Origin: Algibacter pectinivorans
Lineage (GTDB): Bacteria > Bacteroidota > Bacteroidia > Flavobacteriales > Flavobacteriaceae
Assembly (NCBI RefSeq): GCF_900112595.1
Contig: NZ_FOMI01000009.1
Span: forward strand, 108,763-172,762
Length of the DNA: 64,000 nt
Direction of reading: 5' to 3'
Shown one piece after another: positions 25,122-33,854 of this stretch; positions within the stretch are counted from its first letter, which is position 1, and every line of letters begins with the position of its first letter. Below the pieces are notes generated by a model. The model did not search any database. It saw only the letters and a program-made list of their open reading frames with translations, and was not told where the DNA came from. A program made the position numbers and the translations under genes.

Positions 25122-26135
25122 TTACTTACTAAATCTATGAAGCGTAAATGTCATGGCACTTAATAGAAAAAATGCGCCTATTTGGTGTGCAACCCCTAAC
25201 CAAAGCGGAACCGCGTATATTATAGTTAAAACACCCAGTAAAAATTGTATTCCTACTAAAACTAACAAGGCATTTATACCTTTATTTTGTAGTGTAGTAA
25301 GTGTTAATTTGCGCGATTTGAACCATAGTACTAAAATAGCTATAACAACTAAGTAGGCTAAAGTTCTGTGCACAAATTGGATGCCACTTGGGTTTTCTAT
25401 TAGGTTTTTGTAAAACGGATTTAGTGTGTAAACCGTGTGGTGCATAAACTTGTTTTCGTTCATTAAAGGCCAGTGGTTATGAAGCAAACCGGCTTTTAAA
25501 CCCGCAACAAACGCACCATAAATGATTTGAACGATAAGTATAATGTAACTCCCTATAATAAGTTTTTTAAAGGACTTATTAATTGTTTTTCTATTCGGGT
25601 ATAATAGATCTAAGGCTACCCAAAGTGTAGCTGCAAAGGTTAAAAAAGCCGTTGTTAAATGCGCTGCTAGCCTAAAATGACTAACATCTGGCATGTCTAC
25701 CAAACCACTTTTAACCATGTACCAACCTAAAAAGCCTTGAAAACCTCCTAGTATTAATAATACAACACATTTTTTTATGGTGCTTTTGGTAAGTTGTTTA
25801 GTCGCTAAAAAATATAAAAACGGAATAATAAATACTAGGCCAATAACCCTACCAATTACCCTGTGTAGCCATTCCCAGAAATAAATACTTTTAAAATCGC
25901 TTATTGTAAAATGAGAATGTAATTTTTGAAACTCCGGATATTGTTTGTATAAATTAAAAGCTTCTTCCCACTCGGCATTATTTAATGGCGGAATAGTACC
26001 GGTAATTAGTTTATAATTTGAAATGGATAATCCAGAGTCTGTAAGTCTAGTTATGCCACCAACAACTACCATAATAAAAATTAATGCACATCCGGTAAGC
26101 AACCAATAGATAACTTTTTTGTTGTCCTTTTTCAT
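25122..26135 (-). CDS. ctaA: Heme A synthase (COX15/CtaA family)
   Basis: This membrane enzyme oxidises the C8 methyl of heme O to make heme A for cytochrome oxidase. The 337-residue protein has eight membrane segments. Heme-ligand histidines are visible in the paired halves: WEWLHRVIGRVIG and HFRLAAHLTTAF in the first, QFVHRTLAYLV and LGVAHQIGAFFLL in the second. The N-terminal GGITRLTDSGLSI motif is characteristic. It starts one base after the stop of the GNAT gene upstream, and so lies in the minus-strand run 29080-25122. Confidence 0.93.
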   Translation of the reverse strand: MKKDNKKVIYWLLTGCALIFIMVVVGGITRLTDSGLSISNYKLITGTIPPLNNAEWEEAFNLYKQYPEFQKLHSHFTISDFKSIYFWEWLHRVIGRVIGLVFIIPFLYFLATKQLTKSTIKKCVVLLILGGFQGFLGWYMVKSGLVDMPDVSHFRLAAHLTTAFLTFAATLWVALDLLYPNRKTINKSFKKLIIGSYIILIVQIIYGAFVAGLKAGLLHNHWPLMNENKFMHHTVYTLNPFYKNLIENPSGIQFVHRTLAYLVVIAILVLWFKSRKLTLTTLQNKGINALLVLVGIQFLLGVLTIIYAVPLWLGVAHQIGAFFLLSAMTFTLHRFSK

Positions 26136-26136
26136 A

Positions 26137-26586
26137 TTAAATTAACGCTTTTTCAAAACATATACTATTTTCAATATTTGCATATTGGCCGTAGTTAGGT
26201 ATAACTTTATACTTGTTTTTATTATAAAACTGCACAGCTTCAACTTGTCTTTTTCCTGTTTCTAGTATGCACTTTTTATATCCTAATTCCTTTGCCCAAT
26301 CCTCTAAACCTTTTAAAATTTTAGTAGCAAGACCTAAGTTTCTGGTTTCTGGCCTTGTAAACATGCGTTTAACTTCTACAATATTGCTATCAACCGCTTT
26401 AAAAGCACCACAACCTACTGGCTTGTTGTCTATATAGGCTACAATAGTGTTTTTAAGAGCGTCTATACTGTTGTATTGATGGTAAAAATCATGCTCATCG
26501 CCATCAACTATAGTTAAATATGCATCTAATTGAGATACCAAATCTTTAAAGTCCTTGTTCTCTGAATCTGTTTTAACTAAATGCAT
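26137..26586 (-). CDS. GNAT family N-acetyltransferase
   Basis: The 149-residue protein has the GNAT acetyl-CoA binding core. MFTRPETRNLGLATKILKGLEDWAKELG is the motif A loop with R/Q-x-x-G-x-A, and LETGKRQVEAVQFYNKNKYKVIPNYGQY is motif B, ending in the usual strand. The acceptor substrate is unknown; small single-domain members of this type often acetylate amino groups of metabolites. It lies between the CCA-adding enzyme (28 bases) and heme A synthase (1 base). Confidence 0.88.
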   Translation of the reverse strand: MHLVKTDSENKDFKDLVSQLDAYLTIVDGDEHDFYHQYNSIDALKNTIVAYIDNKPVGCGAFKAVDSNIVEVKRMFTRPETRNLGLATKILKGLEDWAKELGYKKCILETGKRQVEAVQFYNKNKYKVIPNYGQYANIENSICFEKALI

Positions 26587-26614
26587 GCAACTGTTTTTAT
26601 CTTAGCACTGTATT

Positions 26615-28045
26615 TTATATATTTTTTGTATTTGCCACTTGTAATCCTAAACGTTTTCCTTCCTTTAGCATTAATTGAAATGCAGCTTCATAGTCGTTCG
26701 GGATAGTGCCTTCTAGTATAGCTTCTTTAATACTTTCTTTTATTAAACCAATTTCGCGAGAAGGTTTAAGGTTAAATGTTTTAATAATTTCTTCACCAGA
26801 TATTGGCGGTTGAAAATTTCTAACATGATCGCGAGCTTCTACTTCAATAATTTTTTCACGAACAATTTTAAAATTGTTATGGTATTTGTTGAATTTTTTA
26901 GGATTCTTAGTTGTTATATCGGCTTCACATAGCGTCATTAAATCTTCAACATAATCACCTGCATCAAAAACCAAACGACGCACTGCCGAATCTGTAGCCG
27001 TATCATCGGCTAAAACGATAGGGCGAGAGCTCATAAATACCATTTTCTGAACAAACTTCATTTTATCATTTAATGGCATTTTTAGTCTTTTAAACAAATG
27101 ATAAACCATTTTTGAGCCTTCAAATTCATGTCCATGAAAGGTCCATCCTACTTTTTTACTAAACTTTTTGGTTGACGCTTTTCCTATGTCGTGCAATAAG
27201 GCTGCCCAACGTAACCAAAGATTATCGGTGTTTTCGCAAATGTTATCGACTACCTCTAGGGTATGATAAAAATTGTCTTTATGGCGTTGCCCTTCAACTT
27301 CGTCAATACCTTTTAGGGCTGTTAATTCTGGTAGGATGTGTTTTAATAACCCTGTTTTTTCTAGTAATAAAAATCCTTTTGACGGTTTTTTGCTTTCAAG
27401 AATTTTATGAAGCTCGGTAACTATACGCTCGTTAGTAATTATTTTAATACGATCGCTATTATTAGTTATAGCTTCCAGCGATTTTGTTTCTATAATAAAA
27501 TCTAGTTGCGTAGCAAACCTAATGGCTCGTAACATGCGTAACGGGTCGTCACTATAAGTTATATCTGGGTTTAAAGGCGTTTTAATAATTTTATTTTCTA
27601 AATCATTTACACCATTAAAGGGGTCTAATAAATCGCCAAAAGCATCTTCGTTTAAATTTAGGGCCAGTGCGTTTATAGTGAAATCTCTTCGGTTTTGGTC
27701 GTCTTCTAAAGAGCCATTTTCAACAGATGGATTTCTGCTATCTTCTGTATAAGATTCTTTTCTTGCACCAACAAATTCAATTTCAATATCATCATGCCTT
27801 AGCATAGCCGTACCATAAGTTTTAAAAACTTGTACCTTGGTTTTAGTAGGTAGATTTTTAGCAACTTGTTTAGCTAATTGGATGCCATCTCCAATGGCAA
27901 CAATGTCTATGTCTTTAGCATCACCACGTTTTAAGAGAAAATCGCGAACAAAGCCACCTATTACAAAAGATTCTAGTTGAAGTTCTTTTGCCGATTTTGA
28001 TATGATTTTAAATATGTTATGTTGTAGTGCTTCTTTGTAATTCAT
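26615..28045 (-). CDS. cca: CCA tRNA nucleotidyltransferase with HD domain
   Basis: The 476-residue protein belongs to the class II poly(A) polymerase/CCA-adding superfamily. The head domain has GGFVRDFLLKR and the catalytic DIDIVAIGD, followed by RRDFTINALAL and the ribose-binding neck region DPLRMLRAIRFATQLDF. The C-terminal half has an HD phosphohydrolase motif (RWAALLHDIGKASTK). It adds or repairs the CCA end of tRNAs. This is consistent with the tRNA genes of this window, none of which encodes CCA. Length and domain order fit bacterial HD-type CCA enzymes. Confidence 0.92.
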   Translation of the reverse strand: MNYKEALQHNIFKIISKSAKELQLESFVIGGFVRDFLLKRGDAKDIDIVAIGDGIQLAKQVAKNLPTKTKVQVFKTYGTAMLRHDDIEIEFVGARKESYTEDSRNPSVENGSLEDDQNRRDFTINALALNLNEDAFGDLLDPFNGVNDLENKIIKTPLNPDITYSDDPLRMLRAIRFATQLDFIIETKSLEAITNNSDRIKIITNERIVTELHKILESKKPSKGFLLLEKTGLLKHILPELTALKGIDEVEGQRHKDNFYHTLEVVDNICENTDNLWLRWAALLHDIGKASTKKFSKKVGWTFHGHEFEGSKMVYHLFKRLKMPLNDKMKFVQKMVFMSSRPIVLADDTATDSAVRRLVFDAGDYVEDLMTLCEADITTKNPKKFNKYHNNFKIVREKIIEVEARDHVRNFQPPISGEEIIKTFNLKPSREIGLIKESIKEAILEGTIPNDYEAAFQLMLKEGKRLGLQVANTKNI

Positions 28046-28117
28046 GGTTGTGTTTTGGCCACTAATTCACTAATTTTTATGTTTTACTTTTATGTTCTAA
28101 CTCCACTAATTAAAATC

Positions 28118-28492
28118 TCATAAAATTATTCTTTTATGCTGCAGATAATCTTTATGAAAATTAGCTAAAAGGGCTAATTTGTTATTACTAACTTTTAAAT
28201 AATTTAAGCATTGTGAAATATGTTTATTATGAATGGCTTCCGAACATTTTATTTCAAGTATGATTTTGTCATATATGATAAAATCAGCATAAAATTTGTG
28301 AGATAATATGGTGTCTTTATACTTTACAGCATATTCCTTTTCTCTTTCAAATGGTATGTTTTTTTCCTTTAATTCGTATTCAATAGCATCTTTATAAACA
28401 ATTTCAGAAAAGCCACTTCCTAAGTTATTATATACTTCAAATAATATCCCAACTATGCTATAACTCTCAGATTTATATAATAGATCAGTCAT
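28118..28492 (-). CDS. GxxExxY protein (PD-(D/E)XK-like)
   Basis: The 124-residue protein carries the family signature GFSEIVY in NNLGSGFSEIVYKDAIEYEL. Downstream is the nuclease-like strand pair KFYADFIIYDKIILEIKCSEAI, which supplies Asp and the ExK pair of the PD-(D/E)XK fold. The C-terminus ISQCLNYLKVSNNKLALLANF is also typical. The family is common in Bacteroidota and other phyla, and its biological job has not been settled to my knowledge. It sits between the CCA enzyme and the tRNA-modification gene tsaC/yrdC, on the same strand. Confidence 0.9.
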   Translation of the reverse strand: MTDLLYKSESYSIVGILFEVYNNLGSGFSEIVYKDAIEYELKEKNIPFEREKEYAVKYKDTILSHKFYADFIIYDKIILEIKCSEAIHNKHISQCLNYLKVSNNKLALLANFHKDYLQHKRIIL

Positions 28493-28519
28493 AATAATTA
28501 GTGCATTTGTGGCTAAAAA

Positions 28520-29080
28520 TTACTCTCGAATAATTTTTACAACATTACTGTTACTAATCTTAATAATTGATGACGGTTTATTGCAAATTTTTTCGTGGTG
28601 CAAATTTACTACATAATCGACACCTTTTAAAATCTCATCACTTATTTCTTTAAACGATTTTGGAGTCGGATCACCACTAATATTAGCCGAAGTTGAAACC
28701 AATGGTTTATTTAGTTTTCGGGATATCCAGTAGCAGAAATCATCGTTTGGAATTCTTATAGCAATACTACCATCGTCGGCAATTAAATTAGGGGCTAAAT
28801 TTTTAGCATCGTCATAAATAATGGTTGTTGGTTTTTCTGAAATTTCAATAATGTTTAAGGCTGTTTCTGGTACGGTATTAACATATTGTTTTAGCATTCT
28901 ATCGTCTGCAACCAAACATATAAGAGCTTTAGAGTCTACCCTGTTTTTTAAGTTGTATACTTTTTTAACCGCTTCTGGGTTTGTGGCATCGCAACCAATA
29001 CCCCAAACGGTATCTGTTGGGTAAAGGATAATGCCGCCGTTTTTTAAGATTTGTAAGGCGTTGTTAATTTCGGTTTGCAT
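28520..29080 (-). CDS. tsaC: L-threonylcarbamoyladenylate synthase (Sua5/YrdC/TsaC)
   Basis: The enzyme makes threonylcarbamoyl-AMP from threonine, bicarbonate and ATP for the t6A37 modification of ANN-decoding tRNAs. The 186-residue protein matches the short YrdC form: ILYPTDTVWGIGCDATNPEAVKKVYNLKNR at the N-terminus (the KxR and SxN pockets) and LVSTSANISGDPTPKSF. There is no Sua5 C-terminal domain. It heads the minus-strand run that also holds the CCA enzyme, so two tRNA-maturation genes are close together. Confidence 0.92.
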   Translation of the reverse strand: MQTEINNALQILKNGGIILYPTDTVWGIGCDATNPEAVKKVYNLKNRVDSKALICLVADDRMLKQYVNTVPETALNIIEISEKPTTIIYDDAKNLAPNLIADDGSIAIRIPNDDFCYWISRKLNKPLVSTSANISGDPTPKSFKEISDEILKGVDYVVNLHHEKICNKPSSIIKISNSNVVKIIRE

Positions 29081-29264
29081 ATGTAATGTTATAATACAGC
29101 AAAATTAATAATAACGCTTTAATTGTAAAGATTTATATTTGTTTAAGTTATGTTTAATGACCTAGAAATAGGTATAGCTAAATAGACAGGCATTTTATTA
29201 AATGGTTTAGATGTTTTTATAAAAAGTAATATATTGATTTCTTAATGCAATAAAATATAAAGAA

Positions 29265-30212
29265 GTGAAACGAATAACTTTAATCGGACCAAATTCTTTT
29301 GGGTATCTTGATTTTTTAATTACTGCGTTGCAAGCAAAACAAGACGTAGAGGTAACTTATATTAATTATTCGGTATTCAAATATAGTTATAGCTCTAAGC
29401 TCGAGAACCTTAAAAATGTTTTTATAAAAGCGTTTCTTAATAAGAACATAAAGGACAGTTATAAATCTAAGTGTATTTTAGATTGTTTATCTGGAAAAGC
29501 AAAACAAGATTTTATTGTGCTTATTCGCCCAGATAAAATAGAGAAGAAAACTTTATTGAAATTAAAAAACTATACAGAGAATTTATTCGCTTTTTATTTT
29601 GATGCTATTGCTAAATTTCCAAAGAAAAAAGAACTCATTCCTATTTTTGATAAGGTTTATAGTTATGAAAAGGATGATGTTGAAACTTATGGTTTAGAAT
29701 TTATAACGAATTATATCTATGATTTTGATGATAAAAAACCAGAAATTTTTTCTTACAAAGTTTTTAATATTTCATCTTATGATTCAAGATTTAAAACTTT
29801 AAAAAATATAGCAGAGTTCCTCAAGAAAAATCATATAAAATATAATATAATTGTTAGAAAGGAAATTGTTTTTAATGATGATTTAGTTACTGTGGTACCT
29901 GAATATTTGCCTTTAAATGAAGTAAAGAAGCATATTTTGAATTCTGAAATACTCTTAGATATCCAAAAAGGTAATCAAAAAGGGTTAAGCTTTAGGGTTT
30001 TTGAAGCTTTGGGCTACAACAAAAAACTAATTACAACAAACAAAGATATTATAAATTATAATTTTTATAATTCTAATAATATTTTAGTGATTAATAGTGA
30101 GAATATCGATATACCATCATCTTTTTTTAATATACCTTATACCGAAATAGATAAAGACATCTTGTTTCCTTATACTTTAGAAGGTTGGATTCAAAAAGTG
30201 TTTTCCGTTTAA
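29265..30212 (+). CDS. Putative glycosyltransferase (CgeB-like) of the LPS-core region
   Basis: The 315-residue protein starts with GTG at 29265 (MKRITLIGPNSFGYLDFLITAL). The N-terminal half has Rossmann-like strands. The second half carries DDLVTVVPEYLPLNEVKKHILNSEILLDIQKGNQKGLSFRVFEALGYNKKLITTNKDI, which resembles the nucleotide-sugar-binding half of GT-B enzymes of the CgeB/GT4 kind (LDIQ...GLSFRVFEALGYNKKLIT). No catalytic residues can be assigned firmly. Its 3' end overlaps the convergent GT4 gene by 4 bases, and it is the first of six alternating sugar-transfer genes. Confidence 0.6.
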   Translation: MKRITLIGPNSFGYLDFLITALQAKQDVEVTYINYSVFKYSYSSKLENLKNVFIKAFLNKNIKDSYKSKCILDCLSGKAKQDFIVLIRPDKIEKKTLLKLKNYTENLFAFYFDAIAKFPKKKELIPIFDKVYSYEKDDVETYGLEFITNYIYDFDDKKPEIFSYKVFNISSYDSRFKTLKNIAEFLKKNHIKYNIIVRKEIVFNDDLVTVVPEYLPLNEVKKHILNSEILLDIQKGNQKGLSFRVFEALGYNKKLITTNKDIINYNFYNSNNILVINSENIDIPSSFFNIPYTEIDKDILFPYTLEGWIQKVFSV

Positions 30213-31312
30213 GAATGGTTTTTATGAATTTTTAAAAGCTCTTCGCGCATTTTCTCTGTAATAACCTCTTTTGTAAAGTTCTCCTTTAAATGCTTAAACC
30301 CATTTTTAATAAACTTTTCTTTTAGTTCTTTATTCTCTAAAACAGTTAATACCGCCTCAGCAAAGGATTCTGGGTTTTCTTTTTCGCAAAGCAAACCTGT
30401 TTGGTTATGGTTTACTACTTCAGGAATACCAGCCGCATTGGTGGCTACAATAGGCACGTGGCTAGCATAAGCTTCTAATAGAACACCTCCTGTAGGCTCT
30501 AGTTTTGATGTGAACAAAAACAGATCAAAATCAGCAAATATTTCAGAAATATCGTTTCTAAAACCTAAAAATAAAATGTGGTTTTCAAGTCCTAATTCTT
30601 TAGTAAACGCCTTTATTTCATCTTCCATTTTACCAGTACCAATTAATAAAAATTTAGCGTTTGGTAGTTTATCTTTTAAAATATTTACTGTTTTTATAAA
30701 TGTATAATGATCTTTAAAAGGTACAAAGGCCGATATGTTTGCTATTAATTGTGTGGTGCGAGGTAAGCCTAACTCGTCATGTAGTTTGTATGATTTTGAA
30801 GTGCGCTTAAAGTCATCCAAGTTTGTGGCACTTCCAACAATTGTAAAGCGCGAATGGTCTTTTATTGAAGGGCCTAGAACATCGATAACGGCCTGAGAAA
30901 CACAAATAAGTTTTACTAAATGCTTATAGTTGTATTTCCATTTACGTAATGGATTAGTTGCTATGTCTTTTATTAAGGTTCTAAAAAACACTAATGGCGT
31001 TTTCTTAATAGATAGGAGCGAAGCAATAACACATAAGGTATGTGCTGTACTATTATGGATTAAAACTAAGTCTATTTTTTCGTTCTTAATAACCTGTATA
31101 ATCTTTTTTATCCAACGTCTACTATATTCTGATTTTAACGGAAGCGCATGCACATTATAATTTTTAGAAACCGCAATTTCTGCCAATTTAGTTTCGGTAG
31201 GGCAGATTAAAACCTGATGCTCTATTTTACTATCGAAAGCATCATAATAATATACTATTTGCTGTTCGTGACCACGCCATACACTAGAAGCTGTTATTTG
31301 AAGTAATCTCAT
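30209..31312 (-). CDS. Glycosyltransferase family 4 protein
   Basis: The 367-residue GT-B enzyme has the N-terminal sugar-acceptor domain (RLLQITASSVWRGHEQQIVYY) and the C-terminal GT4 nucleotide-binding domain. The latter has LLIGTGKMEDEIKAF, FLGFRNDISEIFADFDLFLFTSKLEPTGGVLLEAYASHVPIVATNAAGIPEVV in part (the E-x7-E motif) and NHNQTGLLCE. It probably adds a sugar to lipopolysaccharide or another surface glycan, as its neighbours are Kdo-kinase-like and heptosyltransferase-like. A TACATTTG box at 31336-31329 lies just ahead of its ATG. Confidence 0.9.
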   Translation of the reverse strand: MRLLQITASSVWRGHEQQIVYYYDAFDSKIEHQVLICPTETKLAEIAVSKNYNVHALPLKSEYSRRWIKKIIQVIKNEKIDLVLIHNSTAHTLCVIASLLSIKKTPLVFFRTLIKDIATNPLRKWKYNYKHLVKLICVSQAVIDVLGPSIKDHSRFTIVGSATNLDDFKRTSKSYKLHDELGLPRTTQLIANISAFVPFKDHYTFIKTVNILKDKLPNAKFLLIGTGKMEDEIKAFTKELGLENHILFLGFRNDISEIFADFDLFLFTSKLEPTGGVLLEAYASHVPIVATNAAGIPEVVNHNQTGLLCEKENPESFAEAVLTVLENKELKEKFIKNGFKHLKENFTKEVITEKMREELLKIHKNHS

Positions 31313-31328
31313 ATATATTTGTATTCTT

Positions 31329-31336
31329 CAAATGTA
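31329..31336 (-). promoter_or_regulatory. Promoter -7 box (TACATTTG) of the GT4 gene
   Basis: On the minus strand TACATTTG matches TAnnTTTG and ends 16 bases before the ATG at 31312. It lies in the short divergent spacer shared with the kinase gene at 31401. Confidence 0.5.
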
Positions 31337-31400
31337 AAATAATATATCTAAATTGTGGAAACTTTATAATAAAAAACGTAAAATATTGTAATATTGCGGT

Positions 31401-32168
31401 ATGAAGAATTCAGTAATTCATAACAATTTTAAACCTTATAAAGCGGAAATAGATAACTTTATTTTCAACTTTGATAATGAAGGAGAAGATTTTGGCAATC
31501 AAGAGCGTAACAGTTTAAAGCTGTTTAACTTAAATGATAGGTTGGTAAATATTAAGTCTTTTAGAATCCCCAATATTGTAAACCAAATTGCTTATAAATT
31601 CTTCAGAAAAAGTAAAGCACAACGCTCTTATGAGTATGCTAATAAATTAACCAATTTAGGTATAGGTACGCCGCAACCAATAGCTTATTATGAGTTTGTG
31701 TCTCCTTTTGTGTTTAAAAACAGCTATTATGTAAGTAAGCATCTTAATTGCGATTTAACGTATAGAGAACTTACCACTAATTTTAATTACCCAAATCATG
31801 AAGCTATTTTACGTGCTTTTACTAGGTTTACGTTTAATCTTCATGAGAAAGGAATTCATTTTTTAGATCATTCTCCGGGAAACACTTTAATAGAAATTAA
31901 CCAAGGTGATTATAAATTTTATTTGGTAGATTTAAACCGTATGGAATTTAAGTCTTTAGATTTTGAAACACGAATTAAAAATTTTGCCAAACTTACAATT
32001 CATAAAAAAATGGTTGAGGTTATGAGTGATGAGTATGCAAAGTGCTCTGGCGAAGAGTATTCTAGAGTTTTTAACCTAATGTGGAGTGAAACTGAAGCTT
32101 TTCAGGCTAGGTACCATAGAAAAAGACGTTTAAAAAATAAAATTAAGTTCTGGAAATCAGCGCGTTAA
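31401..32168 (+). CDS. Lipopolysaccharide kinase, InaA/Kdo-kinase-like
   Basis: The 255-residue protein has the kinase-like pattern of WaaP/KdkA/InaA enzymes that phosphorylate LPS core sugars. TRFTFNLHEKGIHFLDHSPGNTLIEI supplies the catalytic Asp and Asn (D-H-S-P-G-N), and YLVDLNRMEFK supplies the metal-binding DLN. The upstream part has SFRIPNIVNQIAYKFFRKSKAQRSYEYANKL with the candidate Lys and Glu. Gram-negative core kinases of this family sit at the cytoplasmic face of the inner membrane. The 3' end overlaps the convergent GT2 gene by 12 bases. Confidence 0.82.
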   Translation: MKNSVIHNNFKPYKAEIDNFIFNFDNEGEDFGNQERNSLKLFNLNDRLVNIKSFRIPNIVNQIAYKFFRKSKAQRSYEYANKLTNLGIGTPQPIAYYEFVSPFVFKNSYYVSKHLNCDLTYRELTTNFNYPNHEAILRAFTRFTFNLHEKGIHFLDHSPGNTLIEINQGDYKFYLVDLNRMEFKSLDFETRIKNFAKLTIHKKMVEVMSDEYAKCSGEEYSRVFNLMWSETEAFQARYHRKRRLKNKIKFWKSAR

Positions 32169-32918
32169 TTTTTTTAGTTCTTGGTATCTAAAACGTACAC
32201 CATAGGCACTTAAATAACAAATTTGGAAGCCTTCTTTACCATCTAAAATGCCTAATCTAAAAATGTAGTTAGTTAAAAATTTAATTATTGGACGAATATG
32301 TAAATTATATACGTTTGGTTTTTTGCCTTTGCTATGCAGTTCTAAAGCTTTTAATTTTGCATAATGCTCCATTTTAGACTTGTAGTGTTCGGCACTATCA
32401 AAGCAATAATGTAACATTGTGTTTTTAAGTAATTTACTTTTGCCATCAATTTTAGGCATTTCATGTACAATTTTATCTTCAATATAGCTTACAGTACCTT
32501 TTTTAAATAATCGATAAGTGGTATCTGTTTGAAAACCGCTAAAACGAATTCTTTTCTTCTTGAAAAAATAAAGGCGTTTAACTAAAAAGGCAGCAGTACC
32601 ATTATTACTGCTTACTTCGTTAAGTATTTCATTTTTTAAGGGATTAGGAATACGCTCATCTGCATCAATAAATAATATCCAATTATGGCTTGCTTGCTTA
32701 AGTGCAAAATTACGCTGGTCTGCAAAGTTTTTAAACGCACGCTGTATAACCTTTACATTTTTAAATTTAGATAACTTCTCGGGTGTGCCGTCGGTACTAA
32801 ATGCATCTACAATTATAATTTCATTTGTAAAATTAACTGTGTTAATTACATCTTCTATATGATTTACCTCGTTGTAAGTAATCATTAAAGTTGAAATTTT
32901 GCAGTTTTGGTTTTTCAA
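32157..32918 (-). CDS. Glycosyltransferase family 2 protein (WaaE/KdtX-like)
   Basis: A 253-residue GT-A enzyme. CKISTLMITYNEVNHIEDVINTV and EIIIVDAFSTDGT form the nucleotide-binding start, WILFIDADERIP carries the DxD metal site, and RIRFSGFQTDTTYRLFKKG and VHEMPKIDGKSKLL fit the WaaE/KdtX-type LPS core beta-1,4-glucosyltransferase subgroup. It would add a hexose to the LPS inner core from a UDP-sugar. It converges with the kinase gene and diverges from the second GT2 gene. Confidence 0.88.
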   Translation of the reverse strand: MKNQNCKISTLMITYNEVNHIEDVINTVNFTNEIIIVDAFSTDGTPEKLSKFKNVKVIQRAFKNFADQRNFALKQASHNWILFIDADERIPNPLKNEILNEVSSNNGTAAFLVKRLYFFKKKRIRFSGFQTDTTYRLFKKGTVSYIEDKIVHEMPKIDGKSKLLKNTMLHYCFDSAEHYKSKMEHYAKLKALELHSKGKKPNVYNLHIRPIIKFLTNYIFRLGILDGKEGFQICYLSAYGVRFRYQELKKLTR

Positions 32919-32938
32919 AATAAAAGGACAGTATTAAT

Positions 32939-32966
32939 TTGTAGTTCGTAAAAATAGTTATTTTTG
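32939..32966 (+). promoter_or_regulatory. TTG-N17-TATTTTTG promoter of the plus-strand GT2 gene
   Basis: TTG at 32939-32941 and TATTTTTG at 32959-32966 have Bacteroidota spacing. They lie 70 bases ahead of the ATG at 33036 in the divergent spacer. Confidence 0.55.
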
Positions 32967-33035
32967 TGGCAAACAATAGTTTTCTTATTGTAAACCTACT
33001 AAACAATTTGTAATAGTAAATTAACAAAATCGTAT

Positions 33036-33854
33036 ATGCCTAAACTTTCCGTAATACTAAGTACTTATAATGCAGAAGCATGGCTAGAAAAAGTACTTTG
33101 GGGCTATTGTTGTCAAACATTTAAGGATTTTGAAATTGTTATAGCAGACGATGGTTCTGGGCCTAAAACTAAACTTTTAATTGAGGCATTTAAAAAGGAC
33201 TATAACCTTGATATAAATCATGTTTGGCAAGAGGATGACGGTTTTCAAAAATCTAGAATTTTAAACAAAGCTATAGTTGCTGCTAAAAGCGACTATATTG
33301 TAATGAGCGATGGCGATTGTATACCTAGAGCAGATTTTTTGGAAATTCATAATACATTTAAGGAACCAGGTTGCTTTTTATCTGGCGGTTATTTTATGCT
33401 ACCTATGGACATCTCTATTAAAATTGATAAAAATGATGTTTTTAACGCTAATTGTTTTAATGTAAAGTGGTTAAAAGACAATGGTTTAAGTTCTAGTTTT
33501 AAAAATAATAAATTGAGATCAAAAGGTTTTAAATCTCAAGTTTTAAATCTAATTACACCAACAAAACCAAGTTGGAATGGGCATAATGCATCGGGGTGGA
33601 AAAAAGATATTGTAGCAATAAATGGTTTTGATGAACGTATGCAATATGGTGGTCAAGATAGAGAATTAGGGGAGCGCCTGGTAAATTATGGTATTAAACC
33701 CAAGCAAATTAGATATAGCGCTATTTGCATACATCTAGATCATAAAAGAGGTTATAAAACTCCAGAGTCTATTAATAAAAACCTAGCCATTAGGGCTACT
33801 ACTAGAAAGGAAAAGCTTAAAACAACAGCTTTTGGTATTCATAAAAACCACTAG
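33036..33854 (+). CDS. Glycosyltransferase family 2 protein
   Basis: The 272-residue protein starts PKLSVILSTYNAEAWLEKVLWGYCCQ and has the metal site YIVMSDGDCIPR (DGD). It ends with a galactosyltransferase-type C-terminal motif, HNASGWKKDIVAINGFDERMQYGGQDRELGERL (W-x-x-D...G-G-D/E-x-E). This layout is seen in GT2 enzymes that add hexose or amino-sugar residues to surface polysaccharides. Its 3' end overlaps the convergent heptosyltransferase gene by 4 bases. Confidence 0.88.
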   Translation: MPKLSVILSTYNAEAWLEKVLWGYCCQTFKDFEIVIADDGSGPKTKLLIEAFKKDYNLDINHVWQEDDGFQKSRILNKAIVAAKSDYIVMSDGDCIPRADFLEIHNTFKEPGCFLSGGYFMLPMDISIKIDKNDVFNANCFNVKWLKDNGLSSSFKNNKLRSKGFKSQVLNLITPTKPSWNGHNASGWKKDIVAINGFDERMQYGGQDRELGERLVNYGIKPKQIRYSAICIHLDHKRGYKTPESINKNLAIRATTRKEKLKTTAFGIHKNH

